Below, piece after piece: positions 15,670 to 24,865 of a DNA stretch of 41,603 nucleotides. The stretch is from Streptomyces mexicanus (GTDB lineage: Bacteria > Actinomycetota > Actinomycetes > Streptomycetales > Streptomycetaceae): contig NZ_LR732544.1 of the NCBI RefSeq assembly GCF_902506575.1, positions 952,380-993,982 on the forward strand, in the 5' to 3' direction. The notes under the pieces are model-generated. The model saw only the letters and a program-made list of their open reading frames with translations, was not told the origin of the DNA and searched no databases. Position 1 is the first letter of the stretch, and every line of letters starts with the position of its first letter. The translations under genes and the position numbers were made by a program.

Positions 15670-16296
15670 ATGCAGGACGAGTACCGCACAGTGGCCCGCG
15701 CGGGCGTGCACGAGATCGAGATCAACCGCTCCCGCTTCCTGTGCGCCCTCGCCCCGGCGGCCACCGAGCAGGAGGCGCAGGACTTCATCGCCGCGGTCCG
15801 CAAGGAGCACGCGGACGCCACCCACAACTGCTGGGCCTACGTCATCGGCGCCGACGCCGGCATCCAGAAGGCCAGCGACGACGGCGAACCGGGCGGCACC
15901 GCCGGCGTGCCCATGCTGCAGATGCTGCTGCGCCGGGACATGCGGTACGTCGTGGCCGTCGTCACCCGCTACTACGGCGGCGTCAAGCTCGGCGCGGGCG
16001 GTCTCATCCGGGCCTACGGCGGCGCGGTCGGCGAGGCCCTGGACGTGCTCGGCACCCGCACGCGCCGGCGTTTCCGGCTGGCCACGGTGACCGTGGACCA
16101 CCAGCGGGCCGGCAAGGTGCAGAACGACCTGCGCGCGACCGGCCGCGCGGTCCGGGACGTGCGCTACGGCGAGGCGGTCACCATCGAGATCGGCCTGCCG
16201 GACGCCGACGTGGACGCTTTCCGGTCGTGGCTGGCGGACCCCCCCGCCGGCACCGCGGGCTTCGAACTGGGCGGCGAGGCGTACGGCGACGTGTGA
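15670..16296 (+). CDS. YigZ/IMPACT family protein
   Basis: A 208-residue member of UPF0029. The N-terminal IMPACT domain has the signature segment DGEPGGTAGVPML and VTRYYGGVKLGAGGLIRAYGG split by a turn; the C-terminal domain (about 140-205) has a ferredoxin-like fold. Bacterial members are proposed to bind nucleic acid or influence translation, but the function is unproven. TAGGCT at 15659-15664, five bases before the ATG, and the absence of a Shine-Dalgarno suggest a leaderless mRNA. Confidence 0.9.
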   Translation: MQDEYRTVARAGVHEIEINRSRFLCALAPAATEQEAQDFIAAVRKEHADATHNCWAYVIGADAGIQKASDDGEPGGTAGVPMLQMLLRRDMRYVVAVVTRYYGGVKLGAGGLIRAYGGAVGEALDVLGTRTRRRFRLATVTVDHQRAGKVQNDLRATGRAVRDVRYGEAVTIEIGLPDADVDAFRSWLADPPAGTAGFELGGEAYGDV

Positions 16297-16310
16297 CGGG
16301 GATCGCGCTT

Positions 16311-16350
16311 CGGGCGGCTCGGGCGGCTCGGGCGGCTCGGGCGGCTCGGG
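16311..16350 (+). repeat. 9-bp tandem repeat (CGGGCGGCT), about 4.4 copies
   Basis: Four exact copies at 16311, 16320, 16329 and 16338 plus a partial one, starting 15 bases after the yigZ stop. Non-coding, in the 189-base gap before sbcD. Probably replication slippage. Confidence 0.85.
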
Positions 16351-16485
16351 TGCTCGGTTCGGCGTCGACGGCACCCGGGCGTGGGATGTTTCGGCGTCAA
16401 ATGTCCCGTTTGTGCGGGCCTGTGGCGGCAGGGTGCGGGAGTGACGGCCCGCGTTGTCGGACCCGGCCGTTAGTCTTCGAGGACC

Positions 16486-17649
16486 ATGAGGCTGCTGCAC
16501 ACTTCCGACTGGCATCTGGGCCGGGCGTTCCACCGCGTGAGCATGCTCGGCGCGCAGGCCGAGTTCATCGCCCACCTGGTGGCGACCGTGCGCGAGCGCG
16601 GCGTCGACGCGGTGGTCGTGTCGGGAGACGTGTACGACCGCGCGGTGCCCCCGCTGGCCGCCGTCGAGCTGTTCGACGACGCCCTGCACCGGCTCGCCGA
16701 CCTCGGCGTGCCCACCGTGATGATCTCCGGCAACCACGACTCGGCCCGCCGGCTCGGTGTCGGCGCCGGGCTCATCGACCGCGCCGGCATACACCTGCGG
16801 ACCGATCCCGCGGGCTGCGACACTCCGGTGGTGCTGCGCGACGAGTTCGGCGACGTCGCCTTCTACGGGTTGCCGTACCTCGAACCCGCCCTCGTCAAGG
16901 ACCGGTTCGGGGTGGACCGGGCCGGTCACGAGGCGGTGCTGGCGGCCGCCATGGACCGGGTCCGCGCCGACCTCGCCGGCCGCCCGCCCGGCACCCGCTC
17001 CGTCGTCCTCGCGCACGCCTTCGTCACCGGCGGGCAGCCCAGCGACAGCGAACGGGACATCACCGTCGGCGGCGTGGCCGCCGTCCCCGCGGGCGTCTTC
17101 GACGGCGTCGACTACGCCGCGCTGGGACACCTGCACGGCTGCCAGACCATCACCGAGCGGGTGCGCTACTCCGGCTCCCCGCTGCCGTACTCCTTCTCGG
17201 AGGCCGAGCACCGCAAGAGCATGTGGCTCGTCGACCTGGACGCCGGCGGCCGCGTCACCGCCGAGCGGATCGACTGCCCGGTCCCGCGCGCGCTGGCCCG
17301 AATCCGCGGCACCCTTCAGGAACTGCTCGCCGACCCCGGCCTCGCCCGCCACGAGGACGCCTGGGTCGAGGCCACGCTGACCGACGCCGTCCGCCCCGCC
17401 GAGCCCATGGCCCGGCTCGCCGAGCGCTTCCCGCACATCCTCAGCCTGCTCTTCGCCCCCGAGCGCGCCCCCGACGACCCCGACGTCTCCTACGCCCGCC
17501 GGCTCGCCGGCCGCAGCGACCAGCAGATCGCCGAGGACTTCGTGTCGCACGTCCGCGGCGCCGGCCCGGACCCGCACGAGCAGGACATCCTGCGCGCGGC
17601 CTTCGACGCGGTCCGCGCGGACGCCGCGGAACGGGAGGTGGCCCGGTGA
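16486..17649 (+). CDS. sbcD: Exonuclease SbcCD subunit D (Mre11-like nuclease)
   Basis: A 387-residue metallophosphoesterase nuclease that with SbcC degrades DNA ends and cleaves hairpins. All phosphodiesterase motifs are present: HTSDWHLGR (I), VSGDVYDR (II), SGNHDS (III), AHAF (IV) and ALGHLHG (V). TAGTCT at 16471-16476 is a possible -10 box and GAGG at 16479-16482 a weak Shine-Dalgarno. Its stop overlaps, as GTGA, the start of a repeat-rich ORF which in turn overlaps sbcC, so the three form a coupled chain. Confidence 0.95.
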   Translation: MRLLHTSDWHLGRAFHRVSMLGAQAEFIAHLVATVRERGVDAVVVSGDVYDRAVPPLAAVELFDDALHRLADLGVPTVMISGNHDSARRLGVGAGLIDRAGIHLRTDPAGCDTPVVLRDEFGDVAFYGLPYLEPALVKDRFGVDRAGHEAVLAAAMDRVRADLAGRPPGTRSVVLAHAFVTGGQPSDSERDITVGGVAAVPAGVFDGVDYAALGHLHGCQTITERVRYSGSPLPYSFSEAEHRKSMWLVDLDAGGRVTAERIDCPVPRALARIRGTLQELLADPGLARHEDAWVEATLTDAVRPAEPMARLAERFPHILSLLFAPERAPDDPDVSYARRLAGRSDQQIAEDFVSHVRGAGPDPHEQDILRAAFDAVRADAAEREVAR

Positions 17650-17987
17650 GGGCGCGGGTGTGCGCCGTGAGCGATGGCCGCGCGGCAACGGGGCGGCCGC
17701 TGGGGGCGCGGCTGCGGGGTGACGCGGGCGCCGGGGAGCCTGCCGGGGGATCCGGTCCCGGTCCACGGACCTCCCGCACCGGATCCGGCCCGCGGACGTC
17801 CCGCACGGGATCCGCTCCCGGCCCGCGGATGTCCCGCACGGGATCCGGCTCACGGATGTCCGGCACCGGATCCGCTCCCGGCCCGCGGCTGTCCCGCACC
17901 GGATCCGCACGCCGCCCACGGACCTCCCGCTCCCCGGGGGCGGGCTCGTCCCGGGCCTTCCGCGACGACCAGAGGGAGGCCGCGTGA
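17646..17987 (+). CDS. 113-codon repeat ORF bridging sbcD and sbcC
   Basis: From GTG 17646 (overlapping the sbcD stop as GTGA) to TGA 17985-17987 (overlapping the sbcC GTG as GTGA), this frame exactly fills the gap. It encodes a basic, low-complexity protein with Ser, Arg, Gly and Thr, built on an alternating 11- and 9-residue unit such as SAPGPRMSRTGSGSRM. No secondary structure or domain is evident. An internal GTG at 17667 is another possible start. sbcD and sbcC usually abut or overlap directly, so this is either an inserted real protein or a minisatellite tolerated because its 60-base period keeps the frame open and preserves coupling. Confidence 0.45.
   Translation: MRARVCAVSDGRAATGRPLGARLRGDAGAGEPAGGSGPGPRTSRTGSGPRTSRTGSAPGPRMSRTGSGSRMSGTGSAPGPRLSRTGSARRPRTSRSPGAGSSRAFRDDQREAA
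17748..17930 (+). repeat. 60-bp higher-order tandem repeat with recurring GGATCC
   Basis: GGATCC recurs at 17748, 17781, 17808, 17841, 17868 and 17901, alternating 33- and 27-base steps, a 60-base period present about three times. Both periods are multiples of three, so frames on both strands stay open. Confidence 0.9.
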
Positions 17988-20977
17988 GGCTGCACCGGCT
18001 CGACATCACCGCCTTCGGCCCCTTCGGCGGCACCCAGAGCATCGACTTCGACGCGCTGTCGGCCGCCGGGCTGTTCCTGCTGCACGGGCCGACCGGCGCC
18101 GGCAAGACGTCCGTACTGGACGCCGTCTGCTACGCCCTGTACGGCTCGGTGCCCGGGGCCCGGCAGAGCGGGCAGGGGATCACCCTGCGCAGCGACCACG
18201 CCGACCCGGGCACCCGTACCCGGGTCACCCTCGATCTCACCGTCGCAGGCCGCCGTCTGGAGATCACCCGGCAGCCGCCCTGGGAGCGTCCCAAGCGCCG
18301 CGGCACCGGCACCACCGTGGACAAGGCGCAGACCTGGCTGCGCGAGTACGACGCGAGCGCGGGCGCCTGGAAGGACCTCAGCCGTTCCCACCAGGAGATC
18401 GGCGAGGAGATCACGCAGCTGCTCGGCATGAGCCGGGAGCAGTTCTGCCAGGTCGTGCTGTTGCCGCAGGGCGACTTCGCCCGCTTCCTGCGCGCGGACG
18501 CCGAGGCCCGCGGCAAGCTGCTCGGCCGCCTGTTCGACACCCAGCGGTTCGCCGAGGTCGAAAAGCGCCTGGCCGAGCGCCGCCGCGCCACCGAGGCCCA
18601 GGTGCGCGAGGGCGACGCCGCGCTGCTCGCCGACGCGCACCGCATGCAGCAGGCGGCCGGGGACGCCATGGAGCTGCCGGACCTCGCCCCCGGTGAGCCC
18701 GGGCTGGCACAGGCCGTCCTGACCGCCGCCGCGGTCGCCCGCAGCACCGCGCGCGAGCAGCTGGCGATCGCCCACTGCCGGCTCACGGCCGCCGAGGCCG
18801 CGCAGCAGACCGCCGAGCGCGCGCTGGCCGACGCACGCGAACGCGACCGGCTGCAGCGCAGGTTCGCCGAGGCCCGTCGGCGCGCCGCACTCCTGGAGGA
18901 ACGCGCCGGCGCACACCGCGAGGCGCTGGAGCGCATGGAGCGCGGACGCAAGGCGCAGACCGTGGCCCCGGCACTGGAGCTGCGCGAGGCCGCCGACGCC
19001 GAACACCGGCGGGCCGCCGCGGCCGAGGCACGCGCCCGTGCCCTGCTCCCGCAGGAGGACGCCGACGCCGGCGCCGCCGGACTCGCCGCCGCCGCGCGCC
19101 GCGCCGCCGAGGAACTGGGCGGCCTGGAGTCCGCCCGCCGCGCCGAGCGCCGCCTCGCCGACCTCGTCGCCGAACGCGCCGACGTGGACCGCCGGGAACG
19201 CGCCGACGAGGACGCGCTGCGCGAGGCCGAGGCCTGGCTCGACGGGTGGGAGACGACCCGCGCCGCGCTCCAGAGCCGTATCGAGACCGCCCAGGAGGCG
19301 GCCGGGCGGGCCGAACAGCTGGCCGTGCGGTGCGAGGGCGTGCGGGCGCGGCTCGCCGCCGCCCGGACCCGGGACCGGCTGACCGGGGAGACCGACGAGG
19401 CGCAGCGCCGGGCGCTGGCCGCCGCCGAACACGCCGTCCGCGCCAAGGACCACTGGCTCGAGCTGAAGGAACAGCGCCTCAACGGCATCGCCGCCGAGCT
19501 GGCCGCCCACCTCACCGACGGCGAGCCCTGCGCGGTCTGCGGCGCCACCGAACACCCCGCGCCCGCGCGGAAGGTCGCCGGCCACGTCGACCGCGAGACC
19601 GAGGACCGCGCCCTGGCCGCCTACCAGGACGCCGACGAGGAGCGCACCGCCGCCGAGCGCCACCTCGGTGACCTGCGGGCCGCCCTGGCCGCCGCCACCG
19701 CCGAGGCCGGCGACACCGCCACCGGGCAACTCGCCGCGGACGCCGAGGAACTGGAACGACAGCTCACGCAGGCCCGCCACGACGCCTCCGGGCTGCACGC
19801 CGCGCAGGAGCAGCTGCGCCGCGCCGAGCAGGAACGCGAGCGGCGCCTGGCCGACCGGCGGCAGGCCGAGGTCCGCGCCGCCGCCCGGCTCACCCGCAGG
19901 GAGAGCCTGGAGCGGGAGCAGACCGCCCTGGAGGCCGAGCTGTCCCAGGCCCGGGGCACCGCCGCGAGCGTCGCCGCGCGCGCGGAGCAACTGGAGCGGC
20001 AGGCGGCCCTGTTCACCGACGCCGCGGAGGCCGCGCGCGCCGCCGAGGAGAGCGCCCAGCGGCTCAAGGAGGCCGACGGACGGCTCGCCGAGGCCGCCTT
20101 CCGGGCCGGTTTCACCACCCCGCAGGCCGCCGCCGCGGCCCTCCTCGACGACGCCGCCCATCGGGAGCTGCAGCACCGCCTGGACGCCTGGCACACCGAG
20201 GAGGCCGCCGTCCGCGCGGTGCTCGCCGAGGCAGACACCGTGGCCGCGGCCGCGCAGCCGCCCGCCGATGTCGCCGCCGCCGAGGCCGCCGCGGCCGCCG
20301 CCGGCCGCCTGCTGCGCGAGGCCGCCTCCGCGCGGGACGCCGCAGCCCGCCGCTGCGCCGAACTGGACCGGCTCTCGGCCCGCGTCGCCCGCGGCGCGGC
20401 CCGCCTGGCACCGCTGCGGCAGGAGTACGACCGGGTGGCCCGCCTCGCCGCCCTGACCGCCGGCACCTCCGCCGAGAACGAGCGCAGGATGCGCCTGGAG
20501 TCCTACGTCCTGGCCGCCCGCCTGGAACAGGTCGCGGCCGCCGCCACCGTGCGGCTGCAGCGCATGTCCTCCGGCCGCTACACCCTCGTCCACTCCGACG
20601 ACCGGTCCGGACGCGGCCGCAGCGGCCTCGGCCTGCACGTCGTGGACGCCTGGACGGGCCGGCAGCGGGACACGGCCACCCTCTCGGGCGGCGAGACGTT
20701 CTTCGCCTCCCTCGCTCTCGCCCTCGGCCTCGCCGACGTCGTCACCGAGGAGGCCGGCGGGGTGCGGCTGGACACCCGCTTCATCGACGAGGGCTTCGGC
20801 AGCCTGGACGACCAGACCCTCGACGAGGTCCTCGACGTCCTCGACTCCCTGCGCGAACGCGACCGCAGCGTCGGCATCGTCAGCCACGTCGCCGACCTGC
20901 GCCGCCGCGTCCACGCGCAACTGGAGGTCGTCAAGGGGCGCTCGGGTTCGACGGTGCGCCCGCACGGAGTGGCTTGA
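17984..20977 (+). CDS. sbcC: Exonuclease SbcCD subunit C (SMC-like ATPase)
   Basis: A 997-residue Rad50-type ATPase. The N-terminal half has FGPFGGTQSIDF, Walker A GPTGAGKT (about 36-43) and the Q-loop LLPQGDF. Two Ala/Glu/Arg-rich coiled-coil arms flank the zinc hook CAVC (about 511-514, followed by GATEHPAPA). The C-terminal half has the ABC signature LSGGETF (about 900) and Walker B FIDEGFGSLD. It binds SbcD through the base of the coils and drives ATP-dependent end processing. GTG 17984 overlaps the stop of the repeat ORF. Confidence 0.96.
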   Translation: MRLHRLDITAFGPFGGTQSIDFDALSAAGLFLLHGPTGAGKTSVLDAVCYALYGSVPGARQSGQGITLRSDHADPGTRTRVTLDLTVAGRRLEITRQPPWERPKRRGTGTTVDKAQTWLREYDASAGAWKDLSRSHQEIGEEITQLLGMSREQFCQVVLLPQGDFARFLRADAEARGKLLGRLFDTQRFAEVEKRLAERRRATEAQVREGDAALLADAHRMQQAAGDAMELPDLAPGEPGLAQAVLTAAAVARSTAREQLAIAHCRLTAAEAAQQTAERALADARERDRLQRRFAEARRRAALLEERAGAHREALERMERGRKAQTVAPALELREAADAEHRRAAAAEARARALLPQEDADAGAAGLAAAARRAAEELGGLESARRAERRLADLVAERADVDRRERADEDALREAEAWLDGWETTRAALQSRIETAQEAAGRAEQLAVRCEGVRARLAAARTRDRLTGETDEAQRRALAAAEHAVRAKDHWLELKEQRLNGIAAELAAHLTDGEPCAVCGATEHPAPARKVAGHVDRETEDRALAAYQDADEERTAAERHLGDLRAALAAATAEAGDTATGQLAADAEELERQLTQARHDASGLHAAQEQLRRAEQERERRLADRRQAEVRAAARLTRRESLEREQTALEAELSQARGTAASVAARAEQLERQAALFTDAAEAARAAEESAQRLKEADGRLAEAAFRAGFTTPQAAAAALLDDAAHRELQHRLDAWHTEEAAVRAVLAEADTVAAAAQPPADVAAAEAAAAAAGRLLREAASARDAAARRCAELDRLSARVARGAARLAPLRQEYDRVARLAALTAGTSAENERRMRLESYVLAARLEQVAAAATVRLQRMSSGRYTLVHSDDRSGRGRSGLGLHVVDAWTGRQRDTATLSGGETFFASLALALGLADVVTEEAGGVRLDTRFIDEGFGSLDDQTLDEVLDVLDSLRERDRSVGIVSHVADLRRRVHAQLEVVKGRSGSTVRPHGVA

Positions 20978-21033
20978 GTACCGCACCGGGGCGGGGAGCC
21001 GGGCGGAGCCCCCGCGCACGACGGCTTCCTCGC

Positions 21034-21071
21034 CCGGGGGGACGACCGGGTCCGTCCGGCCGTCCCCCCGG
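21034..21071. terminator. Bidirectional terminator between sbcC and the DUF885 gene
   Basis: A perfect 11-bp stem (CCGGGGGGACG at 21034-21044 with 21061-21071) and a 16-base loop, between the convergent stops at 20977 and 21084. Confidence 0.75.
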
Positions 21072-21083
21072 CTCACGCCGCTG

Positions 21084-22775
21084 TCACAGCTGCGACAGCT
21101 CGTCCACCAGGACGTCCAGGCCCAACGACCCCTGGGACAGGGCCGCCATGTGCCAGGCCTTCGCGTCGAAGGCGTCGCCGTGCCGCTTGCGGGCGTTCTC
21201 CCGGCCCAGCAGCCAGGCCCGCTCGCCCAGCTTGTAGCCGATGGCCTGCCCCGGCATCGACAGGTAGCGGATCAGCTCGCTCGCCACGAAGTCCCGCGGG
21301 CGGCTGCTGTGCGCACCGAAGAACTCCTGCGCAAGCTCGGGAGTCCAGCGCTCGCCCGGGTGGAACGGCGAGTCCGCGGGGATCTCCAGCTCCAGGTGCA
21401 TGCCGATGTCGATGATGACGCGGACCGCCCGCATCATCTGCGCGTCCAGGTAGCCGAGGCGCCGCTCGGGGTCGGCCAGGAAGCCGAGTTCGTCCATCAG
21501 GCGTTCCGCGTACAGCGCCCAGCCCTCGGCGTTGGCACTGACGATGCCCACCGTGGCCTGGTAGCGGGAGAGGTCGTCCGCCACGTGCGCCCACTGGGCG
21601 AGCTGCAGGTGGTGGCCGGGGACGCCCTCGTGGTACCAGGTGGAGACCAGGTCGTAGACCGGGAAGCGGGTCTGCCCCATGGTCGGCAGCCAGGTGCGGC
21701 CCGGACGGGAGAAGTCGGCGGACGGCGCCGTGTAGTAGGGGGCGGCGGCGCCCCCGGGCGGCGCGATGCACGACTCCACCCGCCGTACCCGTTCGGCGAG
21801 TTCGAAGTGGGTGCCGTCGAGCGCGTCGATCGCCTCGTCCATCAGGCCCTGCAGCCAGGCGCGCACCTCGTCCACGCCCTCGATGTGCGTGCCGTGCTCG
21901 TCCAGGTGCTTGAGCGCCGCCCACGGCGTCTCGGCGCCCGGCAGGACCTTCTCCGCCTCCTTCTTCATCTCGCCGAGCAGGCGGTGGAACTCCGACCAGC
22001 CGTACGCGTACGCCTCGTCCAGGTCCAGGTCGGTGCCGTTGAAGTAACGGGAGAAGCGGGCGTAGCGCTCGCGGCCGACCGTGTTCGGCGCACCCTCGAT
22101 CGTCGGCGCGTACACCTCCCGCATCCAGTCGCGCAGTTCGGCCACGGCCGCGGTCGCCGTCCGGGCGGCCTCGTCCAGCTCCGCGCGCAGCGCCTCGGGA
22201 CCGGCGGCGGCGAAGTCCTCGAACCAGCCCCGGCCCTGGCCGTTCGTGTCCGACCACTCGGTGAGCTGGTCGATGAAGGTGGCCGTCGGCCGCGGACCGC
22301 CGTACAGCTTGCGCTCCAGGCCGAGGGCGAGGGACTCCCGGTAGCCGCGCAGCGCGTCCGGCACGGCGCGCAGCCGCTCGGCGATCGCCGCCCAGTCCTC
22401 GTCGGTGTCCGTGGGGGTGATCGTGAAGGCCTCGCGCACCGAGTGGACGGGGCTGTGGATGTTGCTGACCGCGCGCAGGCCCTCGTCGGCCTCGTGCACG
22501 GCGAGTTCCGCGGTCGGCCGCTCGCGCAGCAGGCGCGCGCAGCGGCGCTCGATGTCGCTGTCCGCGCCGGGCCGCCGCTCGGCCTCGTCCAGCCGGGCCA
22601 GGGTGGCGCGCGCCAGCTCGGCCAGTGCCTCCTGGCCCGCGGGGGAGGTGTCGGGCAGCTTGCTCGAACTCTCCTTCACACCGAGGTAGGTGCCGGTGAT
22701 CGGGTCGAGAGCGATGAGGTCGTCGACGTAGGCGTCGGCGACCTGGCGGGGCAGCGGGCTGTTGGTCTCTGACAT
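21084..22775 (-). CDS. DUF885 family protein (putative metal-dependent hydrolase)
   Basis: A 563-residue helical protein of the DUF885 family. It carries the gluzincin-like H-E-x-x-x-x-H variant YHEGVPGHHLQLA at about residue 380 and the downstream Glu motif NAEGWALYAERL at about 410, the arrangement proposed for zinc carboxypeptidase-like activity. There is no signal peptide. ATG 22775 is chosen over ATG 22784 because GAGG lies nine bases upstream of the former and directly touches the latter. Catalytic function is inferred from motifs only. Confidence 0.88.
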   Translation of the reverse strand: MSETNSPLPRQVADAYVDDLIALDPITGTYLGVKESSSKLPDTSPAGQEALAELARATLARLDEAERRPGADSDIERRCARLLRERPTAELAVHEADEGLRAVSNIHSPVHSVREAFTITPTDTDEDWAAIAERLRAVPDALRGYRESLALGLERKLYGGPRPTATFIDQLTEWSDTNGQGRGWFEDFAAAGPEALRAELDEAARTATAAVAELRDWMREVYAPTIEGAPNTVGRERYARFSRYFNGTDLDLDEAYAYGWSEFHRLLGEMKKEAEKVLPGAETPWAALKHLDEHGTHIEGVDEVRAWLQGLMDEAIDALDGTHFELAERVRRVESCIAPPGGAAAPYYTAPSADFSRPGRTWLPTMGQTRFPVYDLVSTWYHEGVPGHHLQLAQWAHVADDLSRYQATVGIVSANAEGWALYAERLMDELGFLADPERRLGYLDAQMMRAVRVIIDIGMHLELEIPADSPFHPGERWTPELAQEFFGAHSSRPRDFVASELIRYLSMPGQAIGYKLGERAWLLGRENARKRHGDAFDAKAWHMAALSQGSLGLDVLVDELSQL

Positions 22776-22923
22776 GCGGACCATCCTCGTACGAGGACGC
22801 GGCCCGCGTCAGCCCGAACAGCGGGCTCGGGCCGCACGACGTCCGATATGCGCTCCCGCGTCCGCGTCCGCGGCTGCCCGGCGGCACCGCACCCGGCGAT
22901 CGGCGCGCCGCGCCGGCCGGCCC

Positions 22924-23406
22924 TCAGGTCTGCACACCCGGCGGCAGCAGCGGTCCGCAGTCCCACTGCTGGAAGATCAGCCGCGTCTCCACCCGGGCCA
23001 CCTCGCGGCGCGCCGTGAACTCGTCCAGGACCAGCCGCTGCAGATCCGCCATGTCCGCCACCGCGACATGCACCAGGTAGTCGTCGGGCCCGGTCAGGTG
23101 GAAGACCGTCCGCGACTCCGGCAGCGCCCGGATCCGTTCCACGAACGGCTGAACCAACTCCCGCCGATGCGGCCTGACCTGCACCGACAGCAGCGCCTGC
23201 AGGCCCCGGCCCAGCTTGGCCGGATCGAGGCGCAGCTGATGGCCGAGGATGACGCCCGAGCGGCGCAGCCGGGTCACCCGGTCCAGGCAGGTCGACGGGG
23301 CGACACCGACCTGCGCGGCCAGATCGCGGTAGGTCGTCCGGGCGTCGTTCTGCAGCAGCCGCAGCAGATGCAGATCCACCGGATCCAGTACGACGGAGTC
23401 GGCCAT
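22924..23406 (-). CDS. Lrp/AsnC family transcriptional regulator
   Basis: A 160-residue regulator: N-terminal winged helix (about 7-60, LDPVDLHLLRLLQNDARTT, VAPSTCLDRVTRLRRSGVI) and C-terminal RAM/AsnC ligand domain (about 70-145, VFHLTGPDDYLVHVAVADM). Members sense amino acids and often control the gene next to them. The 59-base divergent gap to the PLP enzyme makes that gene its likely target. Confidence 0.92.
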   Translation of the reverse strand: MADSVVLDPVDLHLLRLLQNDARTTYRDLAAQVGVAPSTCLDRVTRLRRSGVILGHQLRLDPAKLGRGLQALLSVQVRPHRRELVQPFVERIRALPESRTVFHLTGPDDYLVHVAVADMADLQRLVLDEFTARREVARVETRLIFQQWDCGPLLPPGVQT

Positions 23407-23465
23407 GGGCCGAACGTAACACGGATGTCGTCGCCTTCGGCCCGGCCCCTGTTCACCCTACGGTC

Positions 23466-24731
23466 ATGGACACGCCCTTCGACGCGCCCTCCGGCTCGCG
23501 CTGCGACGCAGCGAGCCCGTCCGCGTACGCCGACGCACCCACCGCACCCGCCCGCGTACTGGCCACCGAGGCCGTGCACGCCGGCCGGGAGGACCTGGTC
23601 GGACAGGGCCTGCACGCCCCGCCGATCGACCTGTCCACCACCTACCCCTGCGCCGACAGCCGGGCCGAGGCGGCCCGCATCGACGCCTTCGCCGCCGACG
23701 GTGCCGCACTCGACGGCCCGCCGGTCTACGGGCGGCTCGGCAACCCCACCGTCGCCCGCTTCGAGACCGCCCTGGCCCGGCTGGAGGGCACCGAGACCGC
23801 CGTGGCGTTCGCCAGCGGCATGGCCGCGCTCAGCGCCGTCCTCCTCGCCCGGTCCGCCGTGGGGTTGCGGCACGTCGTGGCGGTGCGCCCGCTGTACGGC
23901 TGCAGCGACCACCTGCTGACCGCCGGGCTGCTCGGCACCGAGGTGACCTGGACCGACCCCGCCGGGATCGCCGACGCGCTGCGCCCGGACACCGGGCTGG
24001 TGCTGGTGGAGTCCCCGGCCAACCCGACACTGGCCGAGGTCGATCTCCGGGCCGTCGCCCACGCCTGCGGCTCCGTGCCGCTGCTCGTGGACAACACCTT
24101 CGCCACCCCGGTGCTGCAGCGCCCGGCCGAACACGGAGCCCGGCTGGTGCTGCACAGCGCCACCAAATATCTGGGTGGCCACGGGGACGTGATGGCCGGG
24201 GTGGTCGCCTGCGACGAGGAGACGGCCGGACGGCTGCGGCAGGTGCGCTTCGCCACCGGCGGCGTGCTGCACCCGCTCGCCGGCTACCTGCTGCTGCGCG
24301 GACTGTCCACGCTGCCGGTGCGGGTGCGGGCCGCCTCCGCCACCGCCGCGGAGCTGGCGGCCCGGCTGACGGCCGACCCGCGCGTGGCCCGCGTGCACTA
24401 CCCGCGCCTCGGCGGCGCGATGGTCTCCTTCGAGGTGCACGGCGACCCGCACGCCGTGATCGGCGGGGTCCGGCTGATCACCCCGGCGGTGAGCCTCGGC
24501 AGCGTCGACACGCTCATCCAGCACCCGGCCTCCATCAGCCACCGCATCGTGGACGCGGAGGACCGGCGGGGCGCCGGCGTGAGCGACCGGCTGCTGCGCC
24601 TGTCGGTCGGCCTGGAGGACGTGGAGGACCTGTGGGCCGACCTGGACGCGGCCCTCGGGGAGCGCGGGGCGCGTTCGGCGCAGGTGACGCGTTCCGCGGA
24701 GGTGAAGGGGCTGCACGAGGCGATGCGCTGA
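23466..24731 (+). CDS. PLP-dependent trans-sulfuration enzyme (Cys/Met metabolism family)
   Basis: A 421-residue fold-type I enzyme. The PLP lysine is Lys234 in HSATKYLGGHGDVMAG; YGRLGNPTV (phosphate contact from the neighbouring subunit), FASGMAAL and VDNTFATP are all typical. The family includes cystathionine gamma-synthase, gamma-lyase, beta-lyase and methionine gamma-lyase, which cannot be separated here by eye. The divergent Lrp regulator fits an amino-acid-controlled catabolic enzyme such as methionine gamma-lyase. The first 30 residues are a disordered Ala/Ser-rich extension. Confidence 0.9.
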   Translation: MDTPFDAPSGSRCDAASPSAYADAPTAPARVLATEAVHAGREDLVGQGLHAPPIDLSTTYPCADSRAEAARIDAFAADGAALDGPPVYGRLGNPTVARFETALARLEGTETAVAFASGMAALSAVLLARSAVGLRHVVAVRPLYGCSDHLLTAGLLGTEVTWTDPAGIADALRPDTGLVLVESPANPTLAEVDLRAVAHACGSVPLLVDNTFATPVLQRPAEHGARLVLHSATKYLGGHGDVMAGVVACDEETAGRLRQVRFATGGVLHPLAGYLLLRGLSTLPVRVRAASATAAELAARLTADPRVARVHYPRLGGAMVSFEVHGDPHAVIGGVRLITPAVSLGSVDTLIQHPASISHRIVDAEDRRGAGVSDRLLRLSVGLEDVEDLWADLDAALGERGARSAQVTRSAEVKGLHEAMR

Positions 24732-24865
24732 GCCGGGGCGCCGTGCGTGATCGGGGCGCCCAGCGTGATCTGGGTGCCCTGAGTGCCGTGGGTGCTCCGC
24801 GTGCTCTGGGCGCCCTGCGTGCCGGGCGTGCTCCGCGTGACGTGCACGCGCGGCGCCGCACGGCG

